64,000 nucleotides of DNA from Piliocolobus tephrosceles (taxonomy: Eukaryota; Chordata; Mammalia; Primates; Cercopithecidae). Under the pieces are notes generated by a model. The model searched no databases. It saw only the letters and a program-made list of their open reading frames with translations, and had not been told where the DNA came from. A program made the position numbers and the translations under genes. Shown here piece by piece: positions 34,641-46,195 of this stretch (positions are counted from its first letter, which is position 1; every line of letters starts with the position of its first letter). The DNA lies in assembly GCF_002776525.5 (NCBI RefSeq), contig NC_045437.1, positions 134,821,340 through 134,885,339 of the forward strand, read 5' to 3'.

Positions 34641-35430
34641 AAAAAGTTGGAAGTGGAGTAAAGGTAGTTTTAATCCTGTCACTCTCCTTCTTAAGTATCT
34701 CCATTCCCGGTCAAACATGGTGGTTCACACCAGTAATCCCATTATGTTGGGAGGCCAAGGTGGGAGGATCTCTAGAGGCCAGGAGTTCAAGACCAGTCTG
34801 GGCAGCATAGGGAGACCCAATCTCTACAAAATATTTTAAAACTAGCCAGGTTTGGTGGAATGTGCCTGTGGTCTCAGCTGCTCAGGAGGCTCACGTGGGA
34901 GGATCGCTTGGGCCCAGGAGGTTGAGGCTGCAGGGAGCCATGATCATGCCACTGCACTCCAGCCTGGGTACCAAAGTGAGACTCTATCTCAAAAAAATAA
35001 AGTATCTCCATTCCCAAAACAAGGAGTCTAAAATCCCTAAGTCACACCTCTCAGGCTTGCACCCCTCTCCTCTCCTACGATGGTTTCAGCCTTACCCCTC
35101 TTACGTGAGGCATGCCCAGCCAAATCTGAACTCTGTCCATTCCTTCGATCTCCTCCCCGCATACCTGTTGCTCTAACCTGCCTCTTGTTGACCTTTCTTT
35201 TTGGAATACCCTCCTGCCAACTCTGAATGTTGCCTACTAGTATCTCCTGTCAAGACTTTGAAATGAGTCCTGCTTGCCCCCCACTCCAATAAAGTAATTC
35301 TCCTTCTCCTCTGTATGTAATAAAATCTATTTACTCTTCAGTTAGAGAATGTTCTCATAATCCCATATCTTGTTGCTATTTGTATATGTACCTTATCTCC
35401 TCTTCTATAGTGAAAGCTTTCTAAATCATA
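34641..35430 (+). mobile_element. L2 3' region split by an AluJ
   Basis: The left part ends at 34708. The right part (35016-35430) continues with CTTGCACCCCTCTCCTCTCC, 'CTTTCTTTTTGGAATACCCTCCTGCC', 'CTGTCAAGACTTTGAAATGAG' and 'TCCTTCTCCTCTGTATG', the forward L2 3' UTR. Confidence 0.55.
34709..34999 (+). mobile_element. AluJ-like, full length
   Basis: Old-type right arm (GGATCGCTTGGGCCCAGGAGG). Perfect 16-bp duplication at 34693-34708 and 35000-35015 (AAGTATCTCCATTCCC), unusually well preserved for a J-type Alu. Confidence 0.93.
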
Positions 35431-36205
35431 ACCTAGCTGACTTTAGTATTCTTCTCAGCAATCAATATGTTGTCTTGTAGTTTACTAAACTGAATAAGGG
35501 AAAAATGTATTCTGCATGCCTGAGTCTTAAAAAATCTACAGTGAAATTTTCCTTATAGTGTCATTATTCTAAAACAGCTTCGCTTTAACTTACAATTTGA
35601 ACATCAGCCATAGACTATTTTTTCAAGTATATGTATCTGTTATTGTAAAACAATGTTAATGTTCATTCTGGAGAGCTGTTTCAGCAGCCAGGAAAGTAAA
35701 GAGCCCAAGTAAGTGGACCCCCTACCTGCCATTTCAACCAGAGACAGCAGCAGCACATTTACTTATTTTTTAATGTATTAAGATATGCTCAGGCTTCATA
35801 GGGGAAGGACAAAAAAATTCCCCTGGTTTGTTCTTGAGTGAATATTTTCCATTGGTCCTACATAAATCTCATGCCCTTTAAATAATTCTTATTATTTGGG
35901 AAAGAAAATAGTTTTCATTTTAGCTAAAAAGGCAAATGAGAGTAACATATAATTTACATGAACGGAAATACAAAAAAGAAGCAAATTAAGAAAAGCATCC
36001 ACATGAGAAAGAAACCCTAAATAAACCTATCTTAAAATAGCATTTTAAGCTTATAAAATTAACAAAAACATTTCTAGTAATTAAACCTATTGTTGGCATA
36101 CATTATGAGAAAAGCAGCTCCCAGATACCTTGCTAGTGGCCAGGTAAAACTTGCAGGACCCTAATATCAGAATGGCAAAACAACAAGAACTGTAAGAATG
36201 TTCTA
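35431..36205. other. Unassigned AT-rich sequence
   Basis: No gene or repeat recognised. Confidence 0.35.
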
Positions 36206-36655
36206 ACTCCTACATTCAATAAATCTATTTTTGTGAATTTGTACTCTAAAATAATTGGACGGAAGAAAAAAACAGTGCATGTACAGCAGTATTTATTGCA
36301 GCATTACCAAGAATAAAATAAAACCAGGAGGCAATCTAAATACTCAATATTAAGGCAATGATTTAGTAAATTGCAATAGATGAACATGATAAAACTCATA
36401 CTGTTAAAGTTATTGTAACTATATAGAAACTATATAGAAAATGTTTATGATGTACAGTTAAATAAGAAATACAAAATGCTGTATATACTATGATTGCAAC
36501 AATGTAAAATATACATATATAGTGAAGGCTTGTAGACCCCTATATAAAAATGAAAACACTTGTGCAGTAGTTGCATTTAGGCATCAGGCTAATAAAAAGT
36601 TTACTTTTTAATGTATAATATCCTCAAAACATCATTAAAATTAGTAATTTTTACT
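36206..36655 (+). mobile_element. L1ME-like 3' UTR
   Basis: CAGCAGTATTTATTGCAGCATTACC, 'ACCAGGAGGCAATCTAAATAC', 'AAGGCAATGATTTAGTAAATTGC', 'AATGTTTATGATGTACAGTTAAATAAG' and 'ATACTATGATTGCAACAATG' follow the old L1 3' UTR. A 12-nt duplication (AACTATATAGAA) lies near 36417-36440. Confidence 0.75.
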
Positions 36656-36769
36656 ATCCAGGCTACTTTTTTAGCAGCCATTTAGTTACCAACTGACATA
36701 GTTTCTAATTGTTTTTATACTATTACTGGGACCTGCATAGGACTTACTCATTCCAGTAAAACCAAGTCA

Positions 36770-36905
36770 TGACCCTGCCTTGTCCCCACAAATCCATAAG
36801 CTCTCACATGTTCAACTTTTTGCTCAAAACTCACCCTCTCTAGGAAACTCTCCTTCAGTGCCTCTCACATCATTTATTCACTATCACTGTACCCAAAACT
36901 AATTA
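36770..36905 (+). mobile_element. L2 3' fragment, target of a Tigger insertion
   Basis: TTGCTCAAAACTCACCCTCTC, 'TAGGAAACTCTCCTTCAGTGCC' and 'CATCATTTATTCACTATC' are forward L2 3' UTR, cut at 36905 by the Tigger-like element. Confidence 0.6.
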
Positions 36906-37312
36906 CAGTTTACCCTTGAACAGTGCAGGTTTGAACTTCATGGATCCACTTACATGCAGAGTTTCTTCTGCTTCTTCCACTCCTGAGACAACATGAACCC
37001 CTCCTCTTCCTCCTCCTCAGCCTACTCAACTTGAAGTCAACAAGGATGAAGATCTTTATAATGATCCACTTCCACTTAATGAATAGTAAATTTATTTTCT
37101 TGTCCTTATGATTTTCCTACTATTTTCTTTTGTCTAGCTTGCTTTATTATAATACAGTATATAATATGTATTATACAAAATATGTTAATTGGTTATCTAT
37201 ATTATCAGTAAGACTTCCAGGCAACAGTAGGCTATTAATAGTTAAGTTTTGGGGGAGTCAAACGCTATATGAGGATGGTCATCTGTGCAGGGGGTTGGCA
37301 CCTCTAATTTGT
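36906..37312 (+). mobile_element. Tigger-type DNA transposon, nonautonomous
   Basis: Begins after a TA with CAGTTTACCCTTGAACAGTGC. It carries 'CTTCCTCCTCCTCAGCCTACTCAAC', 'AATGATCCACTTCCACTTAATGAATAG', 'GCTTTATTATAATACAGTATATAATATG' and 'AGTTTTGGGGGAGTCAAACGC'. This is a common TcMar-Tigger derivative; the right terminal repeat is decayed. Confidence 0.8.
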
Positions 37313-37652
37313 AATTAAAGAGCATTGTAATTGATGTATTTTTATTAACTCATACGTCATGTTCCAAGCATTATTCAGATGTTAGATTCTATTTGCTTTT
37401 ATCCTTCTGAACAAACTTCAAATCCTTGAAAGGCCAAATCTTCTCTCCCCACCCCCACTATTTTCAGTTGAGCCTAGTACAAAGGTTTTCATGCAGGGAA
37501 AGCTCAGTATATTTGCTCAATGGACCAAACCTAAATTTTCTAACTTCAAAATATCTAATCAGGTTACTTGTAAACACGACCACCAGTAAATGTTTTCCAA
37601 TGTGCAAAACCTGTGTACATTTGACTTTTTTTTTCTTTCCAGCCTTTACATT

Positions 37653-38029
37653 TGATATGGTTTAGATTTGGGTCCCCACCTGAATCTCATGTAGAATTGT
37701 AATCCCCAGTGTTGGAAGAGGGGCCTGGGGAAGGTGACTGGATCATGGGGGCAATCTCCCCACTTGCTGTTCTCACGATAGTGAGTGAGTTCTCATGAAA
37801 GCTGGTTGTTTAAAAGTGTGCGGCACCTTCTCCTGCTCTCTCTTCCTCCTACTCCAGCCATGTAGGATGTCTGTTTCCCTTTTGCTTCTGCCATGATTGT
37901 AAGTTTCCTGAAGGTCTCCCTAACCATGCTTCTTGTACAGCCTGTGGAACCACAAGACAATTAAACTTCTTTTCTTTATAAATTATCCAGTGTCAGGTAG
38001 TTCTTTACAGCAATGTGAGAACTAATACA
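37653..38029 (+). mobile_element. MST/THE1-type MaLR solo LTR
   Basis: 377 nt from TGATATGGTTTAGATTTGGG to GAGAACTAATACA, with 'GGATCATGGGGGCAATCTCCCC', 'GCTGTTCTCACGATAGTGAGTG' and 'CAATTAAACTTCTTTTCTTTATAAATTA' in order. ACATT before and ACACT after it are a probable 5-bp target duplication. No internal sequence adjoins it. Confidence 0.9.
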
Positions 38030-38899
38030 ACACTTTACTGCTAATTTTGGTTAATAATTGACATATATGTGATAACCTAGGATAATGGATCGCTCAAATG
38101 GATTCAGTTTTACTATGCATCATGTATATGGTTTCATACATTGTCTGACCAATATTCCACAGAGATCTTTTGGATTTCAGCTTTATGTTGAGAGTAGTAA
38201 TTAGTCAGACTTCATAGAGTTTGATTATAATTTCCTCAATGAACTACCTTAAGAATACATAGCAAACAGGCAAATTGGTAAAGAACGAAAATGACTATGG
38301 TCATTATCAATGTAGATGGTGAGAGAATACAGAACCCTTAAATGTATACTCCAGTTACAATATGATTTGACCTGGTATACAGCAACACAGATATGTCTGA
38401 AATAAAAAATAAGTGAGATACACAATTTACAGGAGGTACACTAATACAAACTAGGACTAAATGAAGCAAATAATTGTGTTAATCTTTAAGAAATGTATTG
38501 AAGTTATTAAACCAGATAGTGGAATATTTACTCAGAAAGGATTATATATAAATTGATCAAACATAGAAATAGACATTTTTTATTCTATAGAAACATGTCC
38601 ATTAATTGAAAATGTGCTTATTTTCTTATAGTTAAGATTTACATTAGAAATCATTTTGTTTTTATTTTTGTTGAAACTCTTCCTAAAATAGTAGTAACTT
38701 TTACTATCATAGCAAACATAGTCATTAGGGTTTAGTTTGTAGTTGATGAGCTAGGATCTTGAAGAGATACAGGGCATTATTTTGTGTATTAAGTAGATAC
38801 TGGGTTTAAAGTATTGATATCCCTGATCCTTCCAAATTGAGTTTGGTATGCTCATCCTGTGTCTCCATGCATATTCAACTGTTGCACTCACCACCTTCG
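38030..38899. other. Unassigned AT-rich sequence
   Basis: No gene or repeat recognised. Confidence 0.35.
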
Positions 38900-39440
38900 A
38901 TTTATTCATTCACATATTTTTAAAAATGTGTACCAAGTGCCCTTATGGTCTGGTCAGCACACTGAAGTTACCACAGTGAATGCCTCTGCCACTCCCCATA
39001 CTCTCATGAAGCTTAGAGTCTAGAACAGGAAATAGAAATTAACTAAAAATTATGAAAATGTTCAATTCTCTTATTAATAAGTGCTATGAAAGAAAAACAG
39101 AAGGAGCAATGAGAATACATAACAAGAGGTGAACATCCAGTGTTAGAGGATAAAGAAAGTGTCTTCAGAGAAGTGATAGTTTAAAGTAAATTCTGAAGAA
39201 TGATGGAGGTTAGCCAGACAAATGGGAAATAGGAGAACATTCCTGGATACAGAAAGAGCAAACAAGAAAACTCTGAAGTGGAGAGGACCAAGGTAATGTT
39301 AGAAACGAGAGCCATGTGGGTGGTGTACCTAATGTGAAAAGAGTGAAACAAAATGTGCCTAGAAAGTACAGAGGGGTTAAAAGACCTGAGGCCCTAAGAC
39401 CAGATGAAAGATTCGTGATTTTATCATAAGAGCAATGGTA
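38900..39440 (-). mobile_element. L2 3' region, reverse orientation
   Basis: TTATTCATTCACATATTTTTAA, 'TGTACCAAGTGCCC', 'TACTCTCATGAAGCTTAGAGTCTAG', 'AATAAGTGCTATGAAAG', 'GAGAACATTCCTGGATACAG' and 'GAAGTGGAGAGGACC' follow the reversed L2-type 3' region. Confidence 0.6.
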
Positions 39441-40219
39441 ATCAGTAATTAGCCATGTAGGTGCCCATTCCCCCACATTTGACTGAAAATTCTTGTTTCA
39501 TAGTTTCACAGTGCCAATATCTCAGATAGTACCTGACACATAGAGGGCATTCAATGTTTACTGAAGGGCTGAAAGGATGAGCTGCCTTTCATCTCTCCAT
39601 CAAAAGAATAATGAGATTCTGAGTTACTGAGGACTCTGATTTAATGGTGGTAGGAGAGGAAACATTTCAGTCACTACCATTTTACCATCTATCCTTTCAT
39701 GGTGGCATTATATTGCAACTAACATTCAAAGGAATACATGAAGAGGCTACCAGACAAATGGACCCCTCTATAATCAAAGCAAAAGTCTAGTCAAGGCAGA
39801 ATCTCAGTGCAGTCTCCCTGAAAAACCATCAAATCCTAAGCAAATATTCTAAGGTTACAGAGTCAGTCTACGTAAACCTTCAGAAGAATCCCAAGCAGGA
39901 TGCCAAACTCAACAACACAAAAAATATCTAGAAGAGAAGTGCTGTCCTCCAACAGTGACCTGGGAATATGATCACTTCTTAGTGATCATATTTAGGTCTT
40001 TGATTAAAATCTGCTCACAGGGTGTTTTTCTGATCAGCGGGTATTTTGTTTTTATTCTCTAGCTAGCAACTAGCCCTTTGCTCTTGGTTGAATTCAGGCA
40101 TGCACAGGCCTTTTCTTTTCATGCATGCAAGCAAAAATCTCTTGCAGTTTTAAACATACTGCTCTCTCCACTGTAGTCCACTTGATAGTTTGCCTTTCTT
40201 TCTTTACTTTTTCAAGACA
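39441..40219. other. Unassigned; L2-like trace at 39500-39570
   Basis: 'GTACCTGACACATAGAGGGCATTCAATGTTTACTGAA' is a short forward L2-like terminus. A local inverted repeat ATGATCACT/AGTGATCAT lies near 39968-39991. The rest is unassigned. Confidence 0.35.
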
Positions 40220-40450
40220 AGCTTTGATCATCTGATTCCTCTACTCCACCTTCACTGACTTACCATTGCCTACAGAATAAAATTGAAAATTCTAAGCTTG
40301 CTACATAGCATCCTATACCTCCCACCTATCCAATATGTTTGTCTAACCTCCCCTCGCTTCCCCTCCACATATTCACTGTGATCAAGCCCTGTTTTTGCTT
40401 ACTAGATGCAATGGCCAAGAAAACTAGCTTCCTGTATTCCTTTTTCTTTC
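40220..40450 (+). mobile_element. L2 3' UTR fragment
   Basis: CTTACCATTGCCTACAGAATAAAATTG, 'CTAAGCTTGCTACATAGCATCC' and 'CTCCACATATTCACTGTGATCAAGCC' match an upstream part of the forward L2 3' UTR. Confidence 0.6.
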
Positions 40451-43279
40451 CTTTCTTCTTTTTTTAAAAAATCCTATCATCAGAGAATTAACTCTACAAC
40501 TAAAAATAAGATGCCCAAAGACTCAGAAAAATATGCAAGGCTAAAACAAACATTCCACGTGTCTCATTTAAAGCATAATTTTGCTGCACAAAGCACAACT
40601 GCAATGATGCCTGGTTTGTTCCCTGAATGGCTGCCCAAACAGAACCACGGTAATGATGCTTCATGGGGAAGTTAACTTAACTTTATCTAGTTGAGGACCT
40701 TCTGGGAGAACCAGTTGAAAAAGTAGATTTTTGTGCATGCCCCCAAATAATGAGTGTAAACAGGCTATTGGGGTCTGGAAATCTGCACTGGTGACTGGAA
40801 TCATACATGATTCTTATTCAAATGTCCCATCAAAGATACTTTGAGAAACTGATTTCCAGTGTTGAGGTGAACTTGCAATGTTTCAAATAGCCTGTTCTTC
40901 TGATTAATTATATTTCCCTATTCACATGCTGAAGGCAGAATTCAGCTGCATACCTATATTTGGTGACCAAAATTTTTCTTAAAGAAACTAAGAACTGACA
41001 ATAACTTTCTAGCATAAACGTATGGTGCCTTATTTTTGGTTTTTCATGTTCTGAGGTTGCTTGTCCCCAGCTTAACGCCTTCAATACAAAATTGTCACAG
41101 TGAGATCAGACTGACAATGGCTTACAGCACTGTTCTGAACAACGGACCATAAATGAGTGCTTCTTTTTTGGCCCATGTTATTCTCTAAGAAACATGTCTC
41201 TTCATAAGAATCCAGGTTTATTTTACAAACACCTTTTAACTGTATGCCAATTCCCAGGAATGGAACTGAGTGCTAGTTTCAAAAGCTCACAATTTGTTGT
41301 TGTTGTTCTGTGGAATAGATGACCTGTGCCACAGTTTTACATATGATATCCAGTATCAGTTGGGTGACAAGCAGGAAAGAACATTTTTTGGAAAACATAA
41401 TAATCTATTGGTAGTTACTTGGGACTTGCAATCTTTCACTGAATGGAAATTATCAGTTAAAAGCAGACAGTAAAGGAGGATTACTCAGAGAAAACCTCTC
41501 TCCTCCACAAAATCACGATTGATATTTTCGAACCAAATCATTTTTATTTACTCTTAACTGCAAAAGTTTTCAGACATCTACTTTTCATCAAGTGAATGTT
41601 TTCTCATAAAAGATTTTGGATGAATTTTATCCACATTTAGTTCTTCATTTTATCTTTATTTAACTTAGGAAGATTAGTTGCAACTGTATTAAAGACAACT
41701 AACATAAATAATGCAACCAGTCAAAAGGAGCTGTCTAGCCAATTATGAAATAAATAAATTAATTAAAATGGTAACTATAGTCCTTTAAAATGCTCTAGAA
41801 AATTATTTGACATTTAGAAGAAGGGTAAAAATATTGAAATAACATACACAGCCTTCTAGAGGCAAAATGTCTTGTAAAGCTTTTGCTTTATTTTAAAAGA
41901 ACAAGAAATTATTAAATTATTAAAAGGTGACTTGACTTCTGCATAGACATACATGAACATCAGTAAAGACAAGAAATATTTTCGGTCAGAAAGACCATAT
42001 GACAAGAAATAAAAATGAAGGAAAGTAGAGAAACACATATTTAGTTAGCTTAAAGCAACAAAATTAAAAAGTATAATCGCTCATTTCATTGGTGCTTGAA
42101 CAACCTGTCAGTTAATATCCCCATTATCTTTAGTGAAAATAAAAATATCAAAGCACTTGTGTTTTTTGTTAATTACATCTAATTAAAGTAATAACCCTAC
42201 ATCAATTATTGTTGCAGCAATAAATGACCAATCTTTAAGCCAACAGGAAAGGAGCAGATGAGGAAATAATCTTAGCATTAATAAAAGAGGCTCATTTACT
42301 GTACTTTTCACTTAGCACAAGAGACAACTGAGGCCACTAACTTCCTGGGATCACCCAGTTCAGTATATCTTTCATCAGATGATGACTACAGAACTGTCTT
42401 CATTTACTAGTCTTTTTGTATTTAAAAAAAGATGCTTTTAGGAAGTAGTCATAAATATCTGTTGCAAGGTTCAGGAGTATTTGATGTTCATTCAGGGCCC
42501 AATATTTTTATTCATTTATTTAAACTTTTGTTTATTCTCCACATGATGCTCATCTCTCATAGTTATATTCAGCCCTTTTCGCCACACACTTCCCTCCTCT
42601 CTTTCTCTTTACTCTTTTTTCCTGTCTGCACTTCCCTATTTCTACTCATTCTTCATGTTTTTCTTTCTTTCTTTCTCTGTTTGTCAATCTACAACTCATT
42701 ATCATACATTCAGATATTAGGAAGGTAAGAAAGTCAGCAAGATCATTCGCTTACCCCAAGAATCAGTGATATAAAACCCTGGTTGAAAAAAAGCTGGTGA
42801 CATAACTCTCAGTTTAGTGAGACATACCTCCAGACTAGGGTCCTTATTAACCCACAACATTGGTCATCTCTTGGTTCATCTCAACGATTGTAAATACACA
42901 ATGAGGATCAGTTCTGTCCTCGCTCTGTTAGTTAGCAGTGAGATGGATAAAAATGCTTCAAGGTGTTATTGTTATTTTCCAGTGTGACCACTCAATTCCC
43001 AAAAATGCATCATATCACTTTCAGTGCCAGTCAGTGGATTTCTTGAGAACAACAGAAACTATGCACCTTTAACTCCTGACACTGCCTGGTCTGCTCCAGG
43101 TAATCCTGGCTTTTAGAAACAGTGCAGAGGCCTAAAGGGAATTGGCTAATTATTAGCTATAGACTTGTGTGTCCACAGCTGCATAGCTGACTTCTCTTAC
43201 AATGCACTTAATATGTTCACCTCATGTAAGACATTGACTGGCAGTAGCTAATGTAATAAAAACACGTAATAATCTACTA
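40451..43279. other. Long stretch without recognised repeats; candidate conserved DNA
   Basis: About 2.8 kb holds no Alu, L1, LTR or MIR that I can name, and no credible coding frame. Around 42160-42230 there are TTAATTA and CTAATTAAAG homeodomain-like words and an imperfect inverted ATTATTG/CAATAAAT pair. A pyrimidine-rich tract with (TTTC)n lies at about 42590-42685. Confidence 0.4.
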
Positions 43280-43455
43280 TATAAAGAAGTCTAGAAGTAG
43301 AGAGTTTCAGGGTTGGTGAAGGTGGTTCTACCACGTCATTAAGAACCTAGATCTGTCTCTTTGTAACTATGTGACTTGGCACATACATCATTTCTACCAT
43401 CCAGTTTCTTACATGAATAATGTAACTACAACATGAGAAGCACTCAATAAATTTT
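43280..43455 (+). mobile_element. Possible MIR-like fragment
   Basis: 'AAGAACCTAGATCTGTCTCTTTGTAACTATGTGACTTGGC' and the terminal CACTCAATAAATTTT have MIR-like spacing, but divergence is too high for a firm call. It runs directly into arm A of the inverted duplication. Confidence 0.35.
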
Positions 43456-43532
43456 TCTGTCATCATCATCATCATCATCATCGCTGTTTTAAACACTACT
43501 ATTTTATGAAAGGTTTTACTTGCTCAAGAGTT
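43448..43532 (+). repeat. Inverted duplication, arm A
   Basis: This arm contains a 16-nt block (43448-43463), an ATC microsatellite of about 7 units, and a 48-nt block (43485-43532). Both unique blocks recur as exact reverse complements in arm B. The order relative to the microsatellite is preserved, so the arms are inverted copies of one ancestral segment. Confidence 0.92.
43460..43482. repeat. (ATC)n microsatellite in arm A
   Basis: About 23 nt of perfect TCA/ATC repeat. The counterpart in arm B is roughly twice as long. Confidence 0.95.
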
Positions 43533-44401
43533 CTACTAAAGCCAGAATAATAATCCATTGGCTAGATAATCCCTAAAGTTTATTTCATTTTTACATAGAT
43601 GGCTCTGTTGTGGTTTTGTGTTTTTGTTATTTGAATTATTTCGGGTCCATTTCTCAGATGCGATAGTTTGCCCAATGCCATCCAATCTTCATTGGATTTT
43701 CCAGATGAGGGAAAAAATATGGGACAGAGAAATCACTATGTATCCCACAAGAAGACGACAGATTCTTCACAACAGCAGAGAGACCTGGTGTCTCTGTCTC
43801 TCATTGTGTTTCCTCCTCTCCCACTCTGCCAACAGGGCTGGGTGCAAAATTGTAACGAGAACAAAATGCAGCCAGACTGATTTGCTGTCCAGCACTTGCT
43901 TACACTACACAAGCACCTTTAAAAATAGCATTCTGGTGGGTGTTGCTTTTCAATGGTCAGAAATAATAAGATTTGGAAACAAATGAAGGTTTTTAAATGC
44001 CAAAAGCAAAGCAAAAACAAAAAAAAATGCGTAAATCACAAAATCAAGACGCCAACTCTTTGTTCTCACTCCAAGTGGAAACAATGAGGCCCACACGGTA
44101 TGTGGCCTGACTGCAAACAAGTTAGGGAGATGAAATCATAAAGGCAGGGCAGAACCCTCAGAACTCCTACTGGGGACTTCAGTGCCAAAGGCAGGTTCAT
44201 TTCATTCAAAGCTTATTTTTTTATAAGGTTGCAGATATAGCAATTCCAGTTACTAAGTGTCCAGAGAGCCAGTTTATTATTACTATAGGGTACTATTTCA
44301 TCTCTAATAATAAATGCAGCCTCCTTTTCTAATTACTTATCTTTGTAGCATATAATCCTCCTCCATCCTACCCCAAGATAGGCTGAAGAGACAGAAAAGA
44401 A
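43533..44401. other. Spacer between the inverted arms
   Basis: 869 nt without a recognised repeat or gene. A perfect hairpin ATCCAAT-CTTC-ATTGGAT lies at 43680-43697. The 122-codon plus frame at 43618-43986 begins here but shows no domain, and I do not call it coding. Confidence 0.45.
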
Positions 44402-44449
44402 AACTCTTGAGCAAGTAAAACCTTTCATAAAATAGTAGTGTTTAAAACA

Positions 44450-44493
<44 letters not shown>

Positions 44494-44510
44494 AATGACA
44501 GAAAAATTTA
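44402..44510 (-). repeat. Inverted duplication, arm B
   Basis: 44402-44449 is the exact reverse complement of 43485-43532 (48/48), and 44495-44510 is the exact reverse complement of 43448-43463 (16/16). Between them lies the expanded GAT repeat. Homology stops sharply on both outer sides. Confidence 0.92.
44450..44493. repeat. (GAT)n microsatellite in arm B
   Basis: 44-nt perfect repeat, about 14.7 units, followed by the interruption AAT. Polyhistidine and polyisoleucine in the minus frames across it are repeat artefacts. Confidence 0.97.
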
Positions 44511-44984
44511 AAAAGAAAACTATCCTCTCTCCATAAAAGAGTCCTTCTTGGAGTGTTATGTGACATTCCAAAGGTTCTGAAACAACTTCTTCCACTATAA
44601 GCAAACAAACAAATAAACACATATGCAACAGTTCCCCACAAGAATATCTCAAATGCTTTGCATCATAAAACAATGAAAACTCTTTGAAACAAAGATATTT
44701 GAAATGACCAGGAAATATTTCATGGGCTAAACTTGGCAAACTTATCTAAGAAAGCTTGGAAGGAGTGTTTTATGGGATTTATGGACTTATCTCCAGCAAT
44801 GGATCATAGTTCTATCATAAGAAACATCATTCACTGCCAGGTTGGCATTTTGGGTTTGTTTTGATTTTTAAACACACAATTTACTGGCTGGCCCAAGCTT
44901 CAACCATATTAACTACAAGTCAGAGCATCAGAGGAATTAAAACACAAGTGAATCCTAATTACTTTTCTAGAAATCTCACAGAGA
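44511..44984. other. Unassigned sequence
   Basis: No gene or repeat recognised. Confidence 0.35.
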
Positions 44985-45230
44985 CACTGGAGGTGGCCCT
45001 TGCCTTCAAGGAGCTTCCTCACTTACTGTAGAAGGAAAAACCAACCAAAGAAAAGGATGATCCTAACCACAATTTATTATGTGCTATTATAAACAGTACC
45101 TGGTTCACTTTCACAAGGATTTAAATGCACAAGAGAGAATAAAATTCAGAGCTAAACCATGAGAACTAGTAGGCAAGTGATAAAGATTCAGTCAGAGAAG
45201 GCTGCTCTCCATTTCAGTCAACCTGTAAAT
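44985..45230 (-). mobile_element. L2-like fragment, reverse orientation
   Basis: 'GTGGCCCTTGCCTTCAAGGAGCTTCC' resembles the reversed L2 'CCTGCCCTCAAGGAGCT' block, with a 'TTTATTATGTGCTATTATAAACAG' block after it. Weak. Confidence 0.4.
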
Positions 45231-45883
45231 CTTGGTAAAAAAGAAATATCCTTGTAGGTATCTAAAAGGATTTTTTAACACTTAAAATAAGCTAAGAAGG
45301 CAAGCAATTTTTATTTGTGTATATAATAATTGCATTTATGTATTATGCACATGTGTTATTATTTATCCATCCATTGCTCATTCACAGCTATTGTCTCAGT
45401 GTTGACACAGTATATGCCCTAGAGGTCAACCTAACTCTGAATATTAATAACCTCAACTTATAAACTCTACCGAGATTATTGTTTTCTGTTTTGAATTACA
45501 GTAGCTTAACAAATTAATCAGATCGCTTATAAGTGAAATTAATGCAACCACAAAATGTTATCTAAAAGAAACAATGGCCTAAAAACCATAGGATTTGTAT
45601 TATTTCATTGCTGTCTTTTCTGATTCAAAGTATTTATATCAAGTAATTATAATGACTATTGCTGAATACTTAAACTGTTCATGGAAAAAACCAACATTTT
45701 TCTTATTCTCCAGGTATGTTACACAGATATATTCAATTTCATCTTCATGATCTATAACAAATGAAGATTAAAATTATACTCTTACCTTCTCTGTCCCAAG
45801 ATAGCATTAAATATATTTTCTGACATTGTTAATTCAACAAATCTACACATAACATCACTCTAGAGAGGAGTTGCATTTCCATT
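45231..45883. other. Unassigned AT-rich sequence
   Basis: No gene or repeat recognised. Confidence 0.35.
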
Positions 45884-45898
45884 GAAAATAGTGAAGTC

Positions 45899-46195
45899 GG
45901 CCAGGGGCAGTGGCTCATGCCTGTAATCCCAGCACTTTGGGAGGCCGAAGCGCATGGATCACAAGGTCAGGAGTTCAAGACCTACCTGGCCAAAATGATG
46001 AAACTCCGTCTCTACTAAATATATAAAAATTAGCTAGACATGCTGGTGGGTGCCTGTAATCCCAGCTACTTGAGAGGCTGAGGCAGGAGAACCGCTTGAA
46101 CCTGGGAGGCAGAGGGTGCAGTGAGTCGATATCGTGCCACTGCACTCCAGCCTGGGTGACAGAGTGAGACTCCGTCCACCCCCCTACCAAAAAAA
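45899..46195 (+). mobile_element. AluS-like, full length
   Basis: GGCCAGGGGCAGTGGCTCATG head and both arms. The tail is preceded by an unusual CCACCCCCCTACC in place of TCTC. A 15-bp duplication with one mismatch lies at 45884-45898 and 46196-46210. Confidence 0.93.

Noticed and set aside
43618..43986. 122-codon plus-strand frame in the spacer of the inverted duplication
   Set aside because: No domain, no start context or splice signals that I could support. Considered as a possible exon but left uncalled.
44333..44739. Polyhistidine and polyisoleucine runs in minus-strand frames
   Set aside because: Produced entirely by the GAT microsatellite at 44450-44493.
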